In this document: positions 1 to 10,924 of the stretch, one piece after another | How the letters are laid out: every line of letters starts with the position of its first letter | How positions within the stretch are numbered: the first letter of the stretch is position 1 | NCBI GenBank assembly: GCA_035578175.1 | Contig: JAQMRL010000001.1 | Span: 47,391,553-47,455,552, forward strand | DNA length: 64,000 bases | Origin: Catonia carolina | Lineage: Eukaryota > Arthropoda > Insecta > Hemiptera > Achilidae | Reading direction: 5' to 3' | Translations under genes and position numbers: made by a program | The notes under the pieces: generated by a model | What the model was told of the DNA's origin: nothing | Seen by the model: only the letters and a program-made list of their open reading frames with translations | Database searches by the model: none

Positions 1-475
1 AAACTTCATATTCTTAAACGACCAAGCAGTCGATGCATTAAATTAAATTGAATTAAAATAAACTCTTGTTTTGTTAATCCACGACTTACGCGTAATTTCA
101 GTAACCCTATATGAACAGTCCCCAATACATTTGTCCCAAATATACTTTAAAATTTTAGTGGTATTACTGCTTATGATGACTTATTTTAGTGTTATTCTTT
201 TTAAAGGCTTTAGATGAACTTTTTTACCTCTATCCATAATCAAAACAATATTATGTTAACATCCACCTTGGTTAATGAAAGGTCCTACTGTTGTTCTAAG
301 GTTACCAAACACTAAACTGATACACTTTCACCATTACTTATACCTATAAACGTAGTGCTAATTATTATGGTTCAGACCATGTAGTTGATATGCAAGCTAA
401 AATTACATGAGCAGTTTGAACATTGCACGGATTTTTAAAGGATACGAATTTTATTAGAATGTATAATTAGGTTTT
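1..475. other. AT-rich sequence without recognised feature
   Basis: No coding frame, tRNA-like box or repeat is recognised. The stretch ends at the CTAA target duplication of the LTR-like element that follows. Confidence 0.6.
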
Positions 476-638
476 ACTAATGTCACCGCCACCCCTTCTA
501 ATAAAATTTACTGTGTTGCCTTCAGTACTTCTGCCGACCCTTGTCGGCGCGGCAGACCCTTTGGCTGCGTACCGACAGAGGCCTTTATCGCCAATGCTGA
601 GGCAAATAACCACTTCCTACCACTGCGCTCTCGGTGAC

Positions 639-672
639 TATATAAGCGCACAGCACTGAGCTGGTCGTCATT
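639..672 (+). promoter_or_regulatory. Core promoter: TATA box plus initiator
   Basis: TATATAAG at 639-646 is followed by TCATTG at 668-673, close to the arthropod initiator TCAKTY. The A at 670 lies 31 nt from the start of the TATA box, the usual distance. In an LTR this would mark the U3/R boundary. Transcription is inferred from spacing only. Confidence 0.55.
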
Positions 673-818
673 GCGCTCTACGTCTCCGACCAAGATCGAC
701 CGACTGGGTCTACGAGAGAAAGAAGGAAGATGCCTTAGTACGTGTCGCAGCAGCAAGCAACTCAGCAGCCGTCGCCGCAGCTCTCACAGCCGCTGCAGCC
801 ACACACGCTGCCTTCATC

Positions 819-1036
819 GATCCTACTCAGGACCAATTCACAAAGGTTTTAACCGGCCCTAATTAGAGCCACGGATCTAGCCCAGCCACGCGCTGCCTAC
901 ACCGGTCTCCTTCAAGACCAATACAGCGGTCCTTCTCAGAACCAAATCCTTCAAGTTCTCACCGGCCCTTTTCAGGGCCATCAACCAACTTTGTCCGCCC
1001 CGGCAGAAACACACATAAATAGCCCTTTTCAGGGCC
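819..1036 (+). other. Six tandem histone-type 3' stem-loops
   Basis: Six 16-nt stem-loops follow one another at 819-834, 855-870, 904-919, 928-943, 964-979 and 1021-1036. Each has a 6-bp stem and a 4-nt loop. The best, GGCCCTTTTCAGGGCC (964-979), matches the animal histone mRNA 3' hairpin consensus GGYYCTTTTCAGRRCC exactly. The sixth differs only at the basal pair; the others carry one or two stem or loop changes. Most are followed by CCA or CCAA, as in histone genes. They lie 150-370 nt downstream of the promoter at 639-672. No histone coding sequence is present. A role in 3' end formation is inference. Confidence 0.6.
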
Positions 1037-1097
1037 ATTAAAACTAAATGTTTTATCTGGCCACTTACTGTCGCCATCCGGTGATACTAACATTTTT

Positions 1098-1475
1098 AAA
1101 TTCCTAATGCGTGTACTTTGCAATATATTAAATTTAAGAACAACAAGAAACCCTAAAACCCAATGATATGAGTATGATGTGTATGACGTATAAAAGTGGT
1201 GTGTTGTACGGACTCAGACCGACCATTCCTGAAAGAGTATGTTTGATTGAATCCCAAACATCAAAGTACACCGGTAACCACTCTCTAATAATAAAATCCA
1301 CATAAAAGTTATCCCTTAACTAATTAGGTTATCTTTCAGTAATAATAAACCCCAAAATTTCTTTCAAATTGTTTTGAAATTGCTTTTAAAGTAAAGTTAT
1401 CCCTTTATTAGGATTCGAACCACAGGGCCTTCGCCTCAAAATCAGCTGTTAGACAGCTGACTCGCGGTGAAGACT
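1098..1475 (-). mobile_element. tRNA-derived SINE, family A, copy A1
   Basis: On the minus strand the copy has a tRNA-like head with the B-box GGTTCGAATCC, then the family body (GGTTACCGGTGTACTTTGAT) and the 3' end ATTAGGAA, shared with the copies at 33.1, 36.2 and 37.2 kb. The head is truncated at its 5' edge. An 88-bp insertion with 13-bp flanking duplications splits the body at 1305-1405. The LTR-like element abuts its 3' tail. Confidence 0.75.
1305..1405. repeat. Small insertion with 13-bp target duplication inside SINE A1
   Basis: AAAGTTATCCCTT occurs at 1305-1317 and again at 1393-1405. The 75 bp between them are absent from the other family A copies. The insert itself is not recognised. 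Confidence 0.6.
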
Positions 1476-1479
1476 GATC

Positions 1480-3000
1480 GATTTTATTTAAGACTGATTG
1501 ATTTATTGTAATTATTCTAACGCAACGACTCAAATAATTTGAAAAAATTACTGAGTGAAAAATATAAATTTAATTTGTGGAAATACAACATAAAAATAAA
1601 GTAAACCAATATAATATTGTTGCATAAAATGCTTTGACATGTTTGAACATATGAGTCAATGACCGTGTCACTATGCGGATAAATGACAGAATATTTCTTT
1701 TGTTTGTTATTTCATACGTACATGAAAAAACTTCTCGTTTTTAATTTTTGACGTTTCGATAATCTCGTAATTTAACAGGAAACCCGTAAAAGTGTTTTTT
1801 TCAATGTTCATTATTCAAGAGGAAAAAATAAAAGATCGACAATTTTATTCTAGTAATAAAAATATCAAGTTGTACTTTTTTAATTGCAGTATAAAAATCT
1901 ACAAATACGTTTCTGTCTGTGTGTGCACACATAACAAAAACCTTAAGATTGTAGGCCTATATTTGTACCTAGATGCTCAACAGTTTTAAAATTCAAATTG
2001 CATTTATATTTACAGATAGAAATGTTGTTAGATATAAATACAGCTTCACATACATGGCATAAAGTTTTTTATCAAGAATAAAATACCATACTTTGCAGAG
2101 GATAAGCGCATTTCAAGCGACCTGTTTTTTAAAATAATTTTTGAGGCTTGTTTAAATATTAAAAAAGTAAAATACATTAACTCTGTGAAAATTTCCACAC
2201 AATCCTTTCGGTTTTAATGTCACTTTTTAGTATTTTTTGTAAATTTAAACTTTTCCCTGGTTATCTTTTACGATGAAAGCTTCTAAACAATTATTAAAAT
2301 ACGGTTGAGTGTAAACAAAAAATATTTTTCTCTAATTATTTTTGTATGTTTTACTGGGAAGTTATTATACTTAACTTTTAGTTTATGATTATTTTGTGAT
2401 AAAACTTTTAATTCAGTTGTTTGTGTCTCAAAAAGTCATAATTTTAGTAATTTAAGAGCTTATTCGATGAAGATGCTTTGTAATAAAAGGTAATTTTGAG
2501 AAATATGTGATAAAAGATCTGAAGGTCCATTTTTTTGTGAATTGTTTGGTCGCTTTGACTTTAGTATCTAAATAACATTATCATTTCATTAAATATATAT
2601 GGAAAATTAAAAGCTCTTGAAACAACACTTTATAATATAGTTTATGGTCATAACACCATAAAATCTTCATTCGCTAAATACCTGAATTGTGCAATTAGTA
2701 CTCGGAAAATTAATGGTATTTCAATTATACAAGACGTTTCACAAAACAAATATATTTTTTAAACATTTATAATTCAGAATCATGATAACTGAATCATAAT
2801 AACTGAATTGAACGGTAATAGTAAAAAGATAACGTAATTATGCAATAAAGAGAATGAAAATGTATTAATTCTTTTTCTCATATGTAATACATAAATAATT
2901 AAAACAATAGCTATGGCTCAATGCTAATAGGATGATAGGAATAATAATAATATTAATATTGATAAAACAAAACAATAACAGATAGAACAATAAGGTAATA
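1480..3000. other. AT-rich sequence; ATT microsatellite near its end
   Basis: No gene is recognised. Imperfect ATA/ATT runs lie at about 2938-3010, next to the 3' end of the LINE that follows. Confidence 0.6.
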
Positions 3001-3004
3001 ATAA

Positions 3005-5275
3005 TAATTTTTTATTTTTTTATTTTTAATGGCCTCCACTCACCCCTTACAGCCATCCCAACCTTCATGAAGAAAGTAACAGGGAAGCGAGGACGACCTA
3101 CATGAGTAGAGCAAGTGCAGCAACAGATAGAAATCCTTGAACGCTGCACTTACCTATTGGGACGTAAAAACATAGGACGTCAAAAGAAAACACTAACTCA
3201 TATGTCTAAACTCACAAGTAAAAATGCGCAGGGATTGGCAATGATACCACACCTAAAGTGTGTAAAGACAACAATGGTGAGAAGAAAAGAAACACTAACA
3301 AAAGACAAACAACCGAGCTAACAGCCAAGAAAGAAACCAATTATCAAAGAAGGAGTCCAATATGACTTAATAACGCTGGTAGGCTACTCAGTTCACCTAC
3401 CAACTCGTCATATGGCTGTCCCAACTGAATCAATCCATCCAACATTTAACAGTTTCCCTCTTAAACGTTGATATATTCTTGTTGAATATATCAACTCCGC
3501 AACCGTCAACAAAATTCATAATGTTTACGCATCTTGCCAGGGGAGATATCCACGTCTTTACCTTGTAATCCAAAAGCCTGTGCCCTCTGGAGTTCGCATA
3601 TGGCACCCTGTACGCTACATGCGCAATATCGACACTGATAGCTCCATGAATTGCCTTGTACAAAAACATGGCATCTGCTAGGGCCTATATCCCGCCTTTT
3701 ATCCAATGTCATTATACCCACTTGGGTACACTCCTCTTCGTACTGATCACCCGCCTCACACATGCCACGCTGGCGCAAGTGATACAGCAACCTCTTCTGC
3801 ACAGCTTCAATACGCTGGTCGGTGTATCCTCTATCGTAGTTCCAAACAACTGAACAATACTCCAACACCGACCTGACATATGCTTGATAAAGCCGGAGCA
3901 ACGTCTCAAGCCGCCGAAAATGACGTCCAACATAAAATACAATTCCTAAGTTTCTCCTTGCTCTGGCAACTATTTTATTTACATGCGCTGTGAAGAGCAA
4001 CTTGCCATCGAAGTGCACTCCCAAGTCACGTACGCTTTCGACACGGGATATAGCCATACCGTTAATGTAATAAGTATAGTTGACTTTTAAAGTCTTTCTC
4101 GAATACGTCATTACATTTTGTCGTTTTAAAATTAAGAGGAAGATCATTGACAACAGCCCATTCATGAATACTGTTGACATCTTTCTGAAGCACTTTAAAT
4201 TCATCAGCGGAATTAACTCTTGCGCACAGCTTAATATCATCGGCAAAAACAAAGATTTTTGAATTCAGGCCTTTTCCTATGTCGTTTATGAAAAGGATGA
4301 ACAGCAGTGGACCAAGATTTGAACCCCGCGGGACCCCTGACGTGGCTACGAATTCACTGGACACCTCCCCGGCCACCTTGACCCGAAAAGTTCTGTTGGA
4401 CAAATAAGAGCCGAGCCACCCAAGCATAGCACCCGTCACACCATAGCGCCTGAGTTTACTTAAAAGAATAGAGTGAGACACCGAGTCAAATGCCTTCATG
4501 AAATCAAAGTAAACGACGTCGACCTGCTTCTTATTTTCTACTTCTGGGGCGACAAAAGACAACATATCAACAAGATTTGAAGCTGTCGATCTCCCTGACA
4601 TGAATCCATGCTGACTAGAATCGACATATCTACTTAAAGAAGCATATAAATAGCGATATATCACCTTTTCGAAAACCTTAGCCGTTGAGTTCAGAACCGA
4701 AACTGGTCTATAATTAACAACTTCCTGTAGGTTGCCCTTCTTAGGAATAGGAGACACTAAAGCGCGCTTCCATGCCTCTGGAAATATACCAGTCTTTAGA
4801 CTAAGATTAAATAGATATACAAGTACCGCCGCAATCAGGCCGGAAATTCCCTGAATTATGAAAGGAGGAATACCATCAACCCCTGCCGCAGACCTAGCCC
4901 TCAGCGACGCAATACATGACATGACGTCTCTCTCGGTGATGGTCGGGATATCAACACATGATATAGACTCTTCCCCCTCATTTGCATCACCTTCCTGAGC
5001 CGCACTCACCGGCCGGTAGACAGACTGGAAATACCTACCAAAGACCTCACACAACTCGCTGGCCTCGGTGATAGTCCGATCGCCTAGTTTAATAGGACGC
5101 ACATCCCGTGATTCCCGAATGAAAGACTTCAAGTATTTAAAGAGATTGGCCGGCTTAACATGCAATTCAGCCTCAATATTGCCAGCCCTGACAGCAGTAT
5201 CTCGCCGAAGAATCTGCTTCACCTTCTTCCGGAGAGAAGAAAACTCCTCATAATACTCCGGTAACCCTATAATAA
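3005..5275 (-). mobile_element. 5'-truncated non-LTR retrotransposon (CR1/Jockey group)
   Basis: The element reads on the minus strand and holds the reverse transcriptase half of a LINE; the endonuclease part is missing. Its 5' edge (about 5262-5275) lies against a TTA repeat, and its A/ATT-rich 3' tail (3005-3030) runs into another. The true 3' limit is uncertain, because the 3010-3430 region also shows a plus-strand basic stretch that may be a different remnant. Confidence 0.7.
3430..5265 (-). pseudogene. Reverse transcriptase of LINE, broken by two frameshifts
   Basis: The N-terminal frame (to about 4100) holds the RT palm. Motif A is YFDFMKAFDSV, motif B is SGVPRGSNLGPLLF, and motif C is the catalytic FADD, 352-355 residues into the open frame that starts at 5300. 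The fingers motif QHGFMSGRST precedes them. Near 4115 the frame shifts; the thumb and C-terminal part continues in a second frame (YQAYVRSVLEYCSVVW). A second shift near 3670 moves the end (MFLYKAIHGAISVDI) to a third frame that stops at 3430. The catalytic residues are intact but the protein cannot be made in one piece. The order and motifs fit CR1/Rex1/Jockey-type elements; the exact clade is uncertain. Confidence 0.85.
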
Positions 5276-5279
5276 TAAT

Positions 5280-8200
5280 AATAATAAAATTACTAATCAA
5301 GTTAATTATAGAAAATTAACAGATTTCAAATATATTAGAAAAAATTGTCATTAGGTCTTCTGACGTGTTAAAAAGGGAATAGATAAATATTAACGAAAAT
5401 AAGCTTACCTACTAAATGCGATCTCGCAAACATACTTTTAATTTTCTATTTGGTAGTTTTACAATTGCGCTGATGCTGTGCACCTATGAATCTGAGCGGT
5501 TGAGTAGGTTTGTGTAAAATTTTGAAAAATATTGCTTTCAAAGGACCGTAAAAATAAGTTTATAAGAATCGAAATGTAAAAGATAAATGGTTTTTGCTGC
5601 AGTCAACTTTAATTATTCCAAAAAGGTAATGTCTCTAAGATGCCGTGCATTTCAGTGGAAGAAGGTGTCAAGTTATCTTAACACTTTAATCGAAAATAAA
5701 ACATAAGATTAAGCAACACAGAGCTCTTTTATCTACTAGTGTTTTCTTAAATATAGAGACAGCTCATAGCTAATTACCCATACTCGACTAAATATGCACG
5801 TTTTGAGAAATCCGATATTTGAAATACCGTAGACTCTTTCCAATAATTCTTTCAGAATATTACTTATATAAAATTAATAAACTCATTAAATGTACTAAAT
5901 GAGGAAGTTTGATTTAAATCGTTGTAGCCATTTTTAAGAAAATTGGATAATTGTATTTTTCGCAATGAAATAAAATACCCTTAATTTTGTCATACGTAGC
6001 TAATTAAAACGTAGCAATAAACTCTTTCAAGTTGGTTGAAAAGAATTATATCTGTAAGCATTTCCTATGGATATCACCGCATTCTCTCTCTCAAACACTG
6101 TCTCCATTTACCCAAATATATCAAATCCCTCACCTTAAGTCAACTTTCCTTCATTGTCTCATTTACCTGATCTATTAGAGATCTTCAAGGATCTTTTTTT
6201 TTAAACTTTCCCACTGTATTTCAATCCGTTACCTGTCCTACCCACCCACTTCTGTTCACGTTTTTCACATGTCCATATTATGTCAACTTCTCTTCCTCTA
6301 TATTAGTAACATTTTTACTCTTCGTTATCATTTTCTTTTGCATTTACTCATTGGTAACTCAGTCCATTATTGTCAGCCTGCAGCTTCTCCTCTGGGACTC
6401 CAATTTGGTCACATTAATTTTAGTGAATTATTGAAAATATTATCGATAATACAACATGGTGTAATGACCAGCAGTACAGGCTTCTACGCCCGGGGTCCTG
6501 CATTAGATTTCACATCAGATCTGACATATTTTCATTATTCATTTTCATATATCATCCTTCTTCGTCTGTATTAACGTTAATATGCAAACAGTCGGACGTA
6601 AGACAAAATCAAGAATTAAAACGTAATGGATTTTACTGAAAATTTCTGTGTTGAGAAATTTCTGAATTTTAGCTTAATCAGTTAATTGGGTTCTGCTTTA
6701 GAACCATACTCGTACACAGAAAAATCCTTGTAAAACCTTTTTTTAGTTTCAGAGGTGTCATGAAATGCAAAGTTTTATTCAACGGGTGTCAATATGTTTG
6801 ATAATAGTAACAATCTCTCACTCCATAAGCCTACTCTAGACAAACAGCCAGAAAAAAATTAGATAATAAACTAAAAAGATGACAGGCTAGGACTGGGTGA
6901 TCTTTAGTACATTTAACTACATTATTATATTGTAGTATTTTTAAAAGATTGATTAAAATATTTGCATCTGTTTTTGCTTTTTACAAATTTAATTGATACT
7001 ATTCATTCAAAATGTTATGAGTGTTCACAGCGTGTGGTCACGACATCGTATAAACGCTGCGGTCTAAAAGCTGTTTAAAAATGGTTTGGAATCCCTGCTG
7101 ATACCAAATACAATTTCTACAAAAAATATGGTATTTTATTATATTCGCTATTATAAATAAATTGTATGTTTCTTGTAAACTAGTGTGTAGATGATTTAAT
7201 TTTTAATTAAAATAATGAAAGCCAAACATTTTTACGACTAGGAGATTGTAGTACCAGTAGAGTTTCAACATTAATAACATGTTTCCATAAAATCTTTTAT
7301 TTTTTCTAATGTAATAAAATTATTAAAATAATCTTGAATCTGGTATCTTAATTATAGTATTACGTCATTGATTTAATACTGAAACTTCTACAGTATTGTT
7401 GTTTTTCTTTCGTCCGTAAGGTCTACGTCACTATATACCTTGTAGTTTATTAAGGAACTCCAAAATCAACTCTTTCATTTCCGACCTCTGCTGAACCTGT
7501 GTTCTATTCTCTTTGTCGTCCTCGTTTATTCTCCTAGCTTTACCTCTCTGGTTTTTGTTTTCCCTTTAATTTACCCTTATAATTTTACGCGTCAAAAGAA
7601 CAAAGCTTTGTATTGTTTGTAGGCTATCTGAGATGATGGCAGAAAACAGATAGGAGAGAACTGAAAGAGCTCGGTACTACATTGTCATTTTGATTTCACG
7701 GACATTTTCTCTTTACATTTTAATTTCATATTGCTAAACAATTAGCTGAATCTTTTAGATAAATGAACATAAATTTTAATATTTGTTATTTTATTTTCAG
7801 TGAAAATTATTTAAAAAAATGCTTTCTATTTTTAAATTAAATTTATTTCATTGGCAAAAGCATTAATTAATTAAACATAGTATGTGAGAGGTAGAACGAA
7901 TACGTAAGTAATTGCATAATTCAATAATTTCCAGGAGCAAATAAGACGATTAAGCAGTCGAGTTTAGCACATACGTAATGAAAATAATTTATAATTTTAT
8001 TCAGTTGACAATAGAACAGTATGCATAAAATGGTTATATTTATTAGTAGAGATATGGATTAGTGTGATAGCTAGGTTAGATTATAAAGAGTGATTAAAAT
8101 TTAATGAACAGATTTTTTCCTGAGGGGGTGGAAGAAGATCATTCGTTATAAGAAACTGATTAACACACAAAATTATCTAAGAAATTTTACAACAAAAGCT

Positions 8201-9020
8201 GCAGAAACTTTGAAGAATATTCCTGCTCTTATGGTTCTTACCAAAAAAGACTGTAGCCCTATTCCTCAAAAACAATTATACGCGAAGAACAAAAGGTGGC
8301 TAACTCGAATAAAGTTTTAGACAAAGTTCAACACCTTCATTCTTTTCATTTAATTTTCCATTGTTTTCAGAAATAAATTTTTGTAGTTATTCAGCTGCTA
8401 TTTCCAACCTAGCCTACGTCAAAAATGATTGCGTCTGTTGATAAATTTTAGTTCATTTCTGTAAAAATTAATTCGGATTTCGTGATTAATAAATGTCGAA
8501 TTTGAATACCTTAATTTTATCGTTTACTTAATTATTTTACAAAGTTTTCTTGGAATAAAATAATTTCTGTATTTATTTAAAAAATCGAAAGTAGGCATTT
8601 ATAAAAGTTTTTGACGCTAATCTGCTATTTTCTACCCTTAACTTAAGTATTTTGTGCCAAAACTTTATCTATCTCCTCAAACTATGAGGAATACAAGTGG
8701 AACATATTTTACTTTATCGTGAGGTTATAAAGCACAATACATCATTACCTTGTAAATAAAGCTTTTAAAATTTCATCATAGTCTCATTTCACGGGGATAG
8801 CTGAATTCTGGGTGAAATCTGTCGTCAGCTGTAAATCGTTAACGTGGATTTTCCGAACCTATGTTTATGTGATTATTTTTTTAACTTTTAGCTATACAAT
8901 CAGCTCTCAATAGATTGCCGTTAAATTTTAAATCACTGTGTAATATTAGTACTTTGTTCTGAAAATAAAGTAGGTATAACAACCGTCTGGTATTTAATCT
9001 TTTCTTCCTTAAGTTGTTTT
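5280..9020. other. AT-rich sequence without recognised gene
   Basis: About 3.7 kb with only short chance frames. At 6588-6600 a decayed copy of the LINE tail ACAGTCGGACGTA is seen, the same tail that ends the micro-insertions at 29.2 and 56.8 kb. Nothing else is recognised. Confidence 0.55.
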
Positions 9021-9023
9021 GTA

Positions 9024-9060
9024 AATTGAATCGGTCATTTCAGAAACAACACATGTCACT
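9024..9060 (+). repeat. Left terminal inverted repeat
   Basis: 37 bp beginning AATTGAATCGG and ending with the 18-bp motif plus CT. It is perfectly complementary to 10887-10923. Confidence 0.75.
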
Positions 9061-9186
9061 TTTTTCGAAAATGAGTTAAAGGTATTTTATTGATATATTT
9101 TTATAGATGCATCTTTCCATGCATAAAGCACACATGTATCTACTATACAAATGATTTTATAGAACAGCTGATATCTTTGGTCTGTG

Positions 9187-9223
9187 CAGAAACAACACAT
9201 GTCAGTGACATGTGTTGTTTCTG
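9187..9223. repeat. Palindrome of two 18-bp motifs
   Basis: CAGAAACAACACATGTCA (9187-9204), one G, then its exact reverse complement (9206-9223). The same motif sits in the left TIR (9041-9058), at 10701-10718, and inverted in the right TIR (10889-10906). This arrangement resembles subterminal transposase binding sites, which is inference. Confidence 0.7.
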
Positions 9224-9306
9224 TATTCACTGCGCTCTAGTGTGGTTTTTTGAAACTAACAATGCAGTTTGACTTCCTTTAGCTTGCTTTGCTCATTTGT
9301 ATGATA

Positions 9307-10539
9307 ATGGCGTCTGTAGATGAATCTGTTGTTGATAATTTTGTGAAGTTTATGTCAAACAGAATGGAAATTCAGTGTTATATAAGCGTGATATAATTAG
9401 AAATGCTAGAGTCAAGGGTGAAGAATATGTCAATTATAAAGGAAAGTTTGTGCCAGCGATTGTTGAAGGAGATGATTGCAAGTAAGTAATATCATTTTTT
9501 ATTAAATTCAATACATTTTTCTTTGTATATTTTCTGAAATGCTTAAGTCAATTTTGCAGTTTAAATTAAAATTATAAATTTTTTGATAAATTTATATTAT
9601 CGAGAAAAATTTTTATAACCTGAGGCACAGAGTGTTACTTTTACAGCCTTATAACTTGTAAACTAGACTATTATTTTCTACTAACCTACAAACTTACATT
9701 TCTGCTGCTGTATCTGTTTATACCTCTTTATTGGTTTTTTGTACTTGACCTATAGTACCTACCTAGTTTTCTAACAATGTGTTTTTTTTCTGTTTAAGTT
9801 GCAAACAAAAATGCTTTACTCGTGTTCCTGTTGGTGATAGAAAAGAAATATTTGAAAAATTTCGAACATTTGGTTCGAAAAATGAACAAGATGCCTACTT
9901 ACAAGCATTGATATCCAAGCATGATGTTAAAAACCGACGTCCTCAACCAGGTGAAAATCATAAACCTAAATCATCATAATTTTCATATGAGGTTAACAGT
10001 TCATCTGGGAAGGTAAGCGTCTGCAATATTGTTTTCATTAATATGCATGGTATTACCACTCAACGCGCCCGGAGACTTAGCAGTCTGCTGAAATTGGGGA
10101 AAAGTCCAAGAGACAAACGGGGGCTTAATCCTTCAGTTCAATTTCCTACCTTGATGAAAAATTGAATGTTAAAATAATGCATTCAATGTTCATTGAAAAA
10201 TATACCGATTTCCAAAATGTTAAATACAAGTCGTATCTTAAAATTTTTTAGGAAAGATTTAACTTATCGTTTGGTAGGCCTCAAATAGATACGTGTTGTA
10301 AATGCGAAGAACTGAACGTGAAAATTAAAAGTCCTAGCCTTAATAATGCAGCAAAAAGAGTAGCAGTGGCAGAGTTGATAGTGACATATGAATTGGCCTA
10401 TGTGAGTGGTAAAATACCAATTAATAAAAAGAAAATTGAAGATATTAGTAAACTTATTGCATATGTGCCTCATGAAAATAAACAATTTTATGATGAAATC
10501 CTCAAATGGCCACAAGCAGATGGAGATGAATCCGAATGA
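9307..10539 (+). pseudogene. Decayed Cys-rich transposase-like gene with one intron
   Basis: An ATG at 9307 opens a short frame. The exon then continues in another frame (KRDIIRNARVKGEEY) to a perfect donor GTAAGT at 9482. The intron ends TTTAAG at 9798, and splicing restores a C-x-C-x3-C cluster (CNCKQKC) followed by RKEIFEKF. A TAA (9977-9979) interrupts exon 2, after which KSPRDKRGLNP continues. A frame change near 10150 leads to KLNVKIMHSMF, a TAG at 10249, then ERFNLSFGRPQIDTCCKC and a C-terminal DISKLIAYVP segment ending at 10539. The middle of the usual protein, where catalytic acidic residues would lie, is missing. The order of motifs fits an uncharacterised transposase-like family I recall as abundant in aphids; that family assignment is from memory. 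Confidence 0.65.
9482..9798 (+). other. Intron inside the decayed transposase gene
   Basis: 317 bp with donor GTAAGT, a T-rich tract and acceptor TTTAAG. Joining the flanks reads in frame across the split codon. Confidence 0.6.
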
Positions 10540-10886
10540 ATGTTAGAGTATAAAATTTAAATTTTTTCAATATTGTTTAGATTTTTCATTATTTTTAATA
10601 ATTTTTTACGTCTATTGTGTATCTAACTTAATTTTATGTATGAATAACCTTTTAATAAACAAATTTTTCTCTTAAAATGTTGTGTCAATATTTTTTCTTG
10701 CAGAAACAACACATGTCACTACTCTAAAACAAGCCCCAAAAAGCTAGCAAAAAGGTAATTTAAATGTATTCCTGAAATAATCAGTGTAAGAAAAGGTATT
10801 TTATACATACGGGTCGCAAATTTAGAAAAATTATAAAAATTACAAAAGATAATCAGTTTTTTTTAATTTCCCAAAAATTTAGTTTC

Positions 10887-10923
10887 AGTGACATGTGTTG
10901 TTTCTGAAATGACCGATTCAATT
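10887..10923 (-). repeat. Right terminal inverted repeat
   Basis: Exact reverse complement of 9024-9060. A further copy of the 18-bp motif in the opposite orientation lies 170 bp inside (10701-10718). Confidence 0.75.
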
Positions 10924-10924
10924 A

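Larger units (their letters stand above)
481..1086 (+). mobile_element. Solo LTR-like element (Gypsy-type candidate)
   Basis: This is a GC-rich island of about 606 bp in AT-rich surroundings. It starts TGTCACCG and ends CGGTGATA, which are the inverted ends expected of an LTR (TG...CA) with one C-to-T change at the end. A direct repeat CTAA lies on both sides (477-480 and 1087-1090), matching the 4-bp target duplication known for Gypsy-like retrotransposons. Inside are a TATA box, an initiator and a downstream run of hairpins. No internal retrotransposon genes flank it, so it would be a solo LTR left by recombination. The alternating Ala-rich and Arg/Ser-rich frames inside are short and not credible proteins. 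Alternative: another DNA element with short inverted ends. Confidence 0.55.
9024..10923 (+). mobile_element. Internally deleted DNA transposon with 37-bp perfect TIRs
   Basis: The ends 9024-9060 and 10887-10923 are exact reverse complements over 37 bp. The outermost AATT on each side could instead be a 4-bp target duplication. Between them lies a broken, intron-containing gene of a Cys-rich transposase-like family (9307-10539). At 1.9 kb it is too short for the full protein, so it is a deletion derivative. An 18-bp motif is repeated five times near both ends. Confidence 0.7.

Noticed and set aside
671..862. Arg/Ser-rich frame and an overlapping Ala-rich frame
   Set aside because: Both lie in the GC-rich LTR-like element between promoter and hairpins and look like products of CAG/GCA-rich sequence, not of coding constraint.
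3068..3321. Plus-strand GKRGRPT-containing frame downstream of the minus-strand LINE
   Set aside because: The basic run resembles LINE tails, but it has an internal stop and no further recognisable motif; not enough to name a second element.
9090..9272. 60-codon frame upstream of the transposase exon
   Set aside because: It runs across the palindrome of 18-bp motifs and is explained by that repeat.
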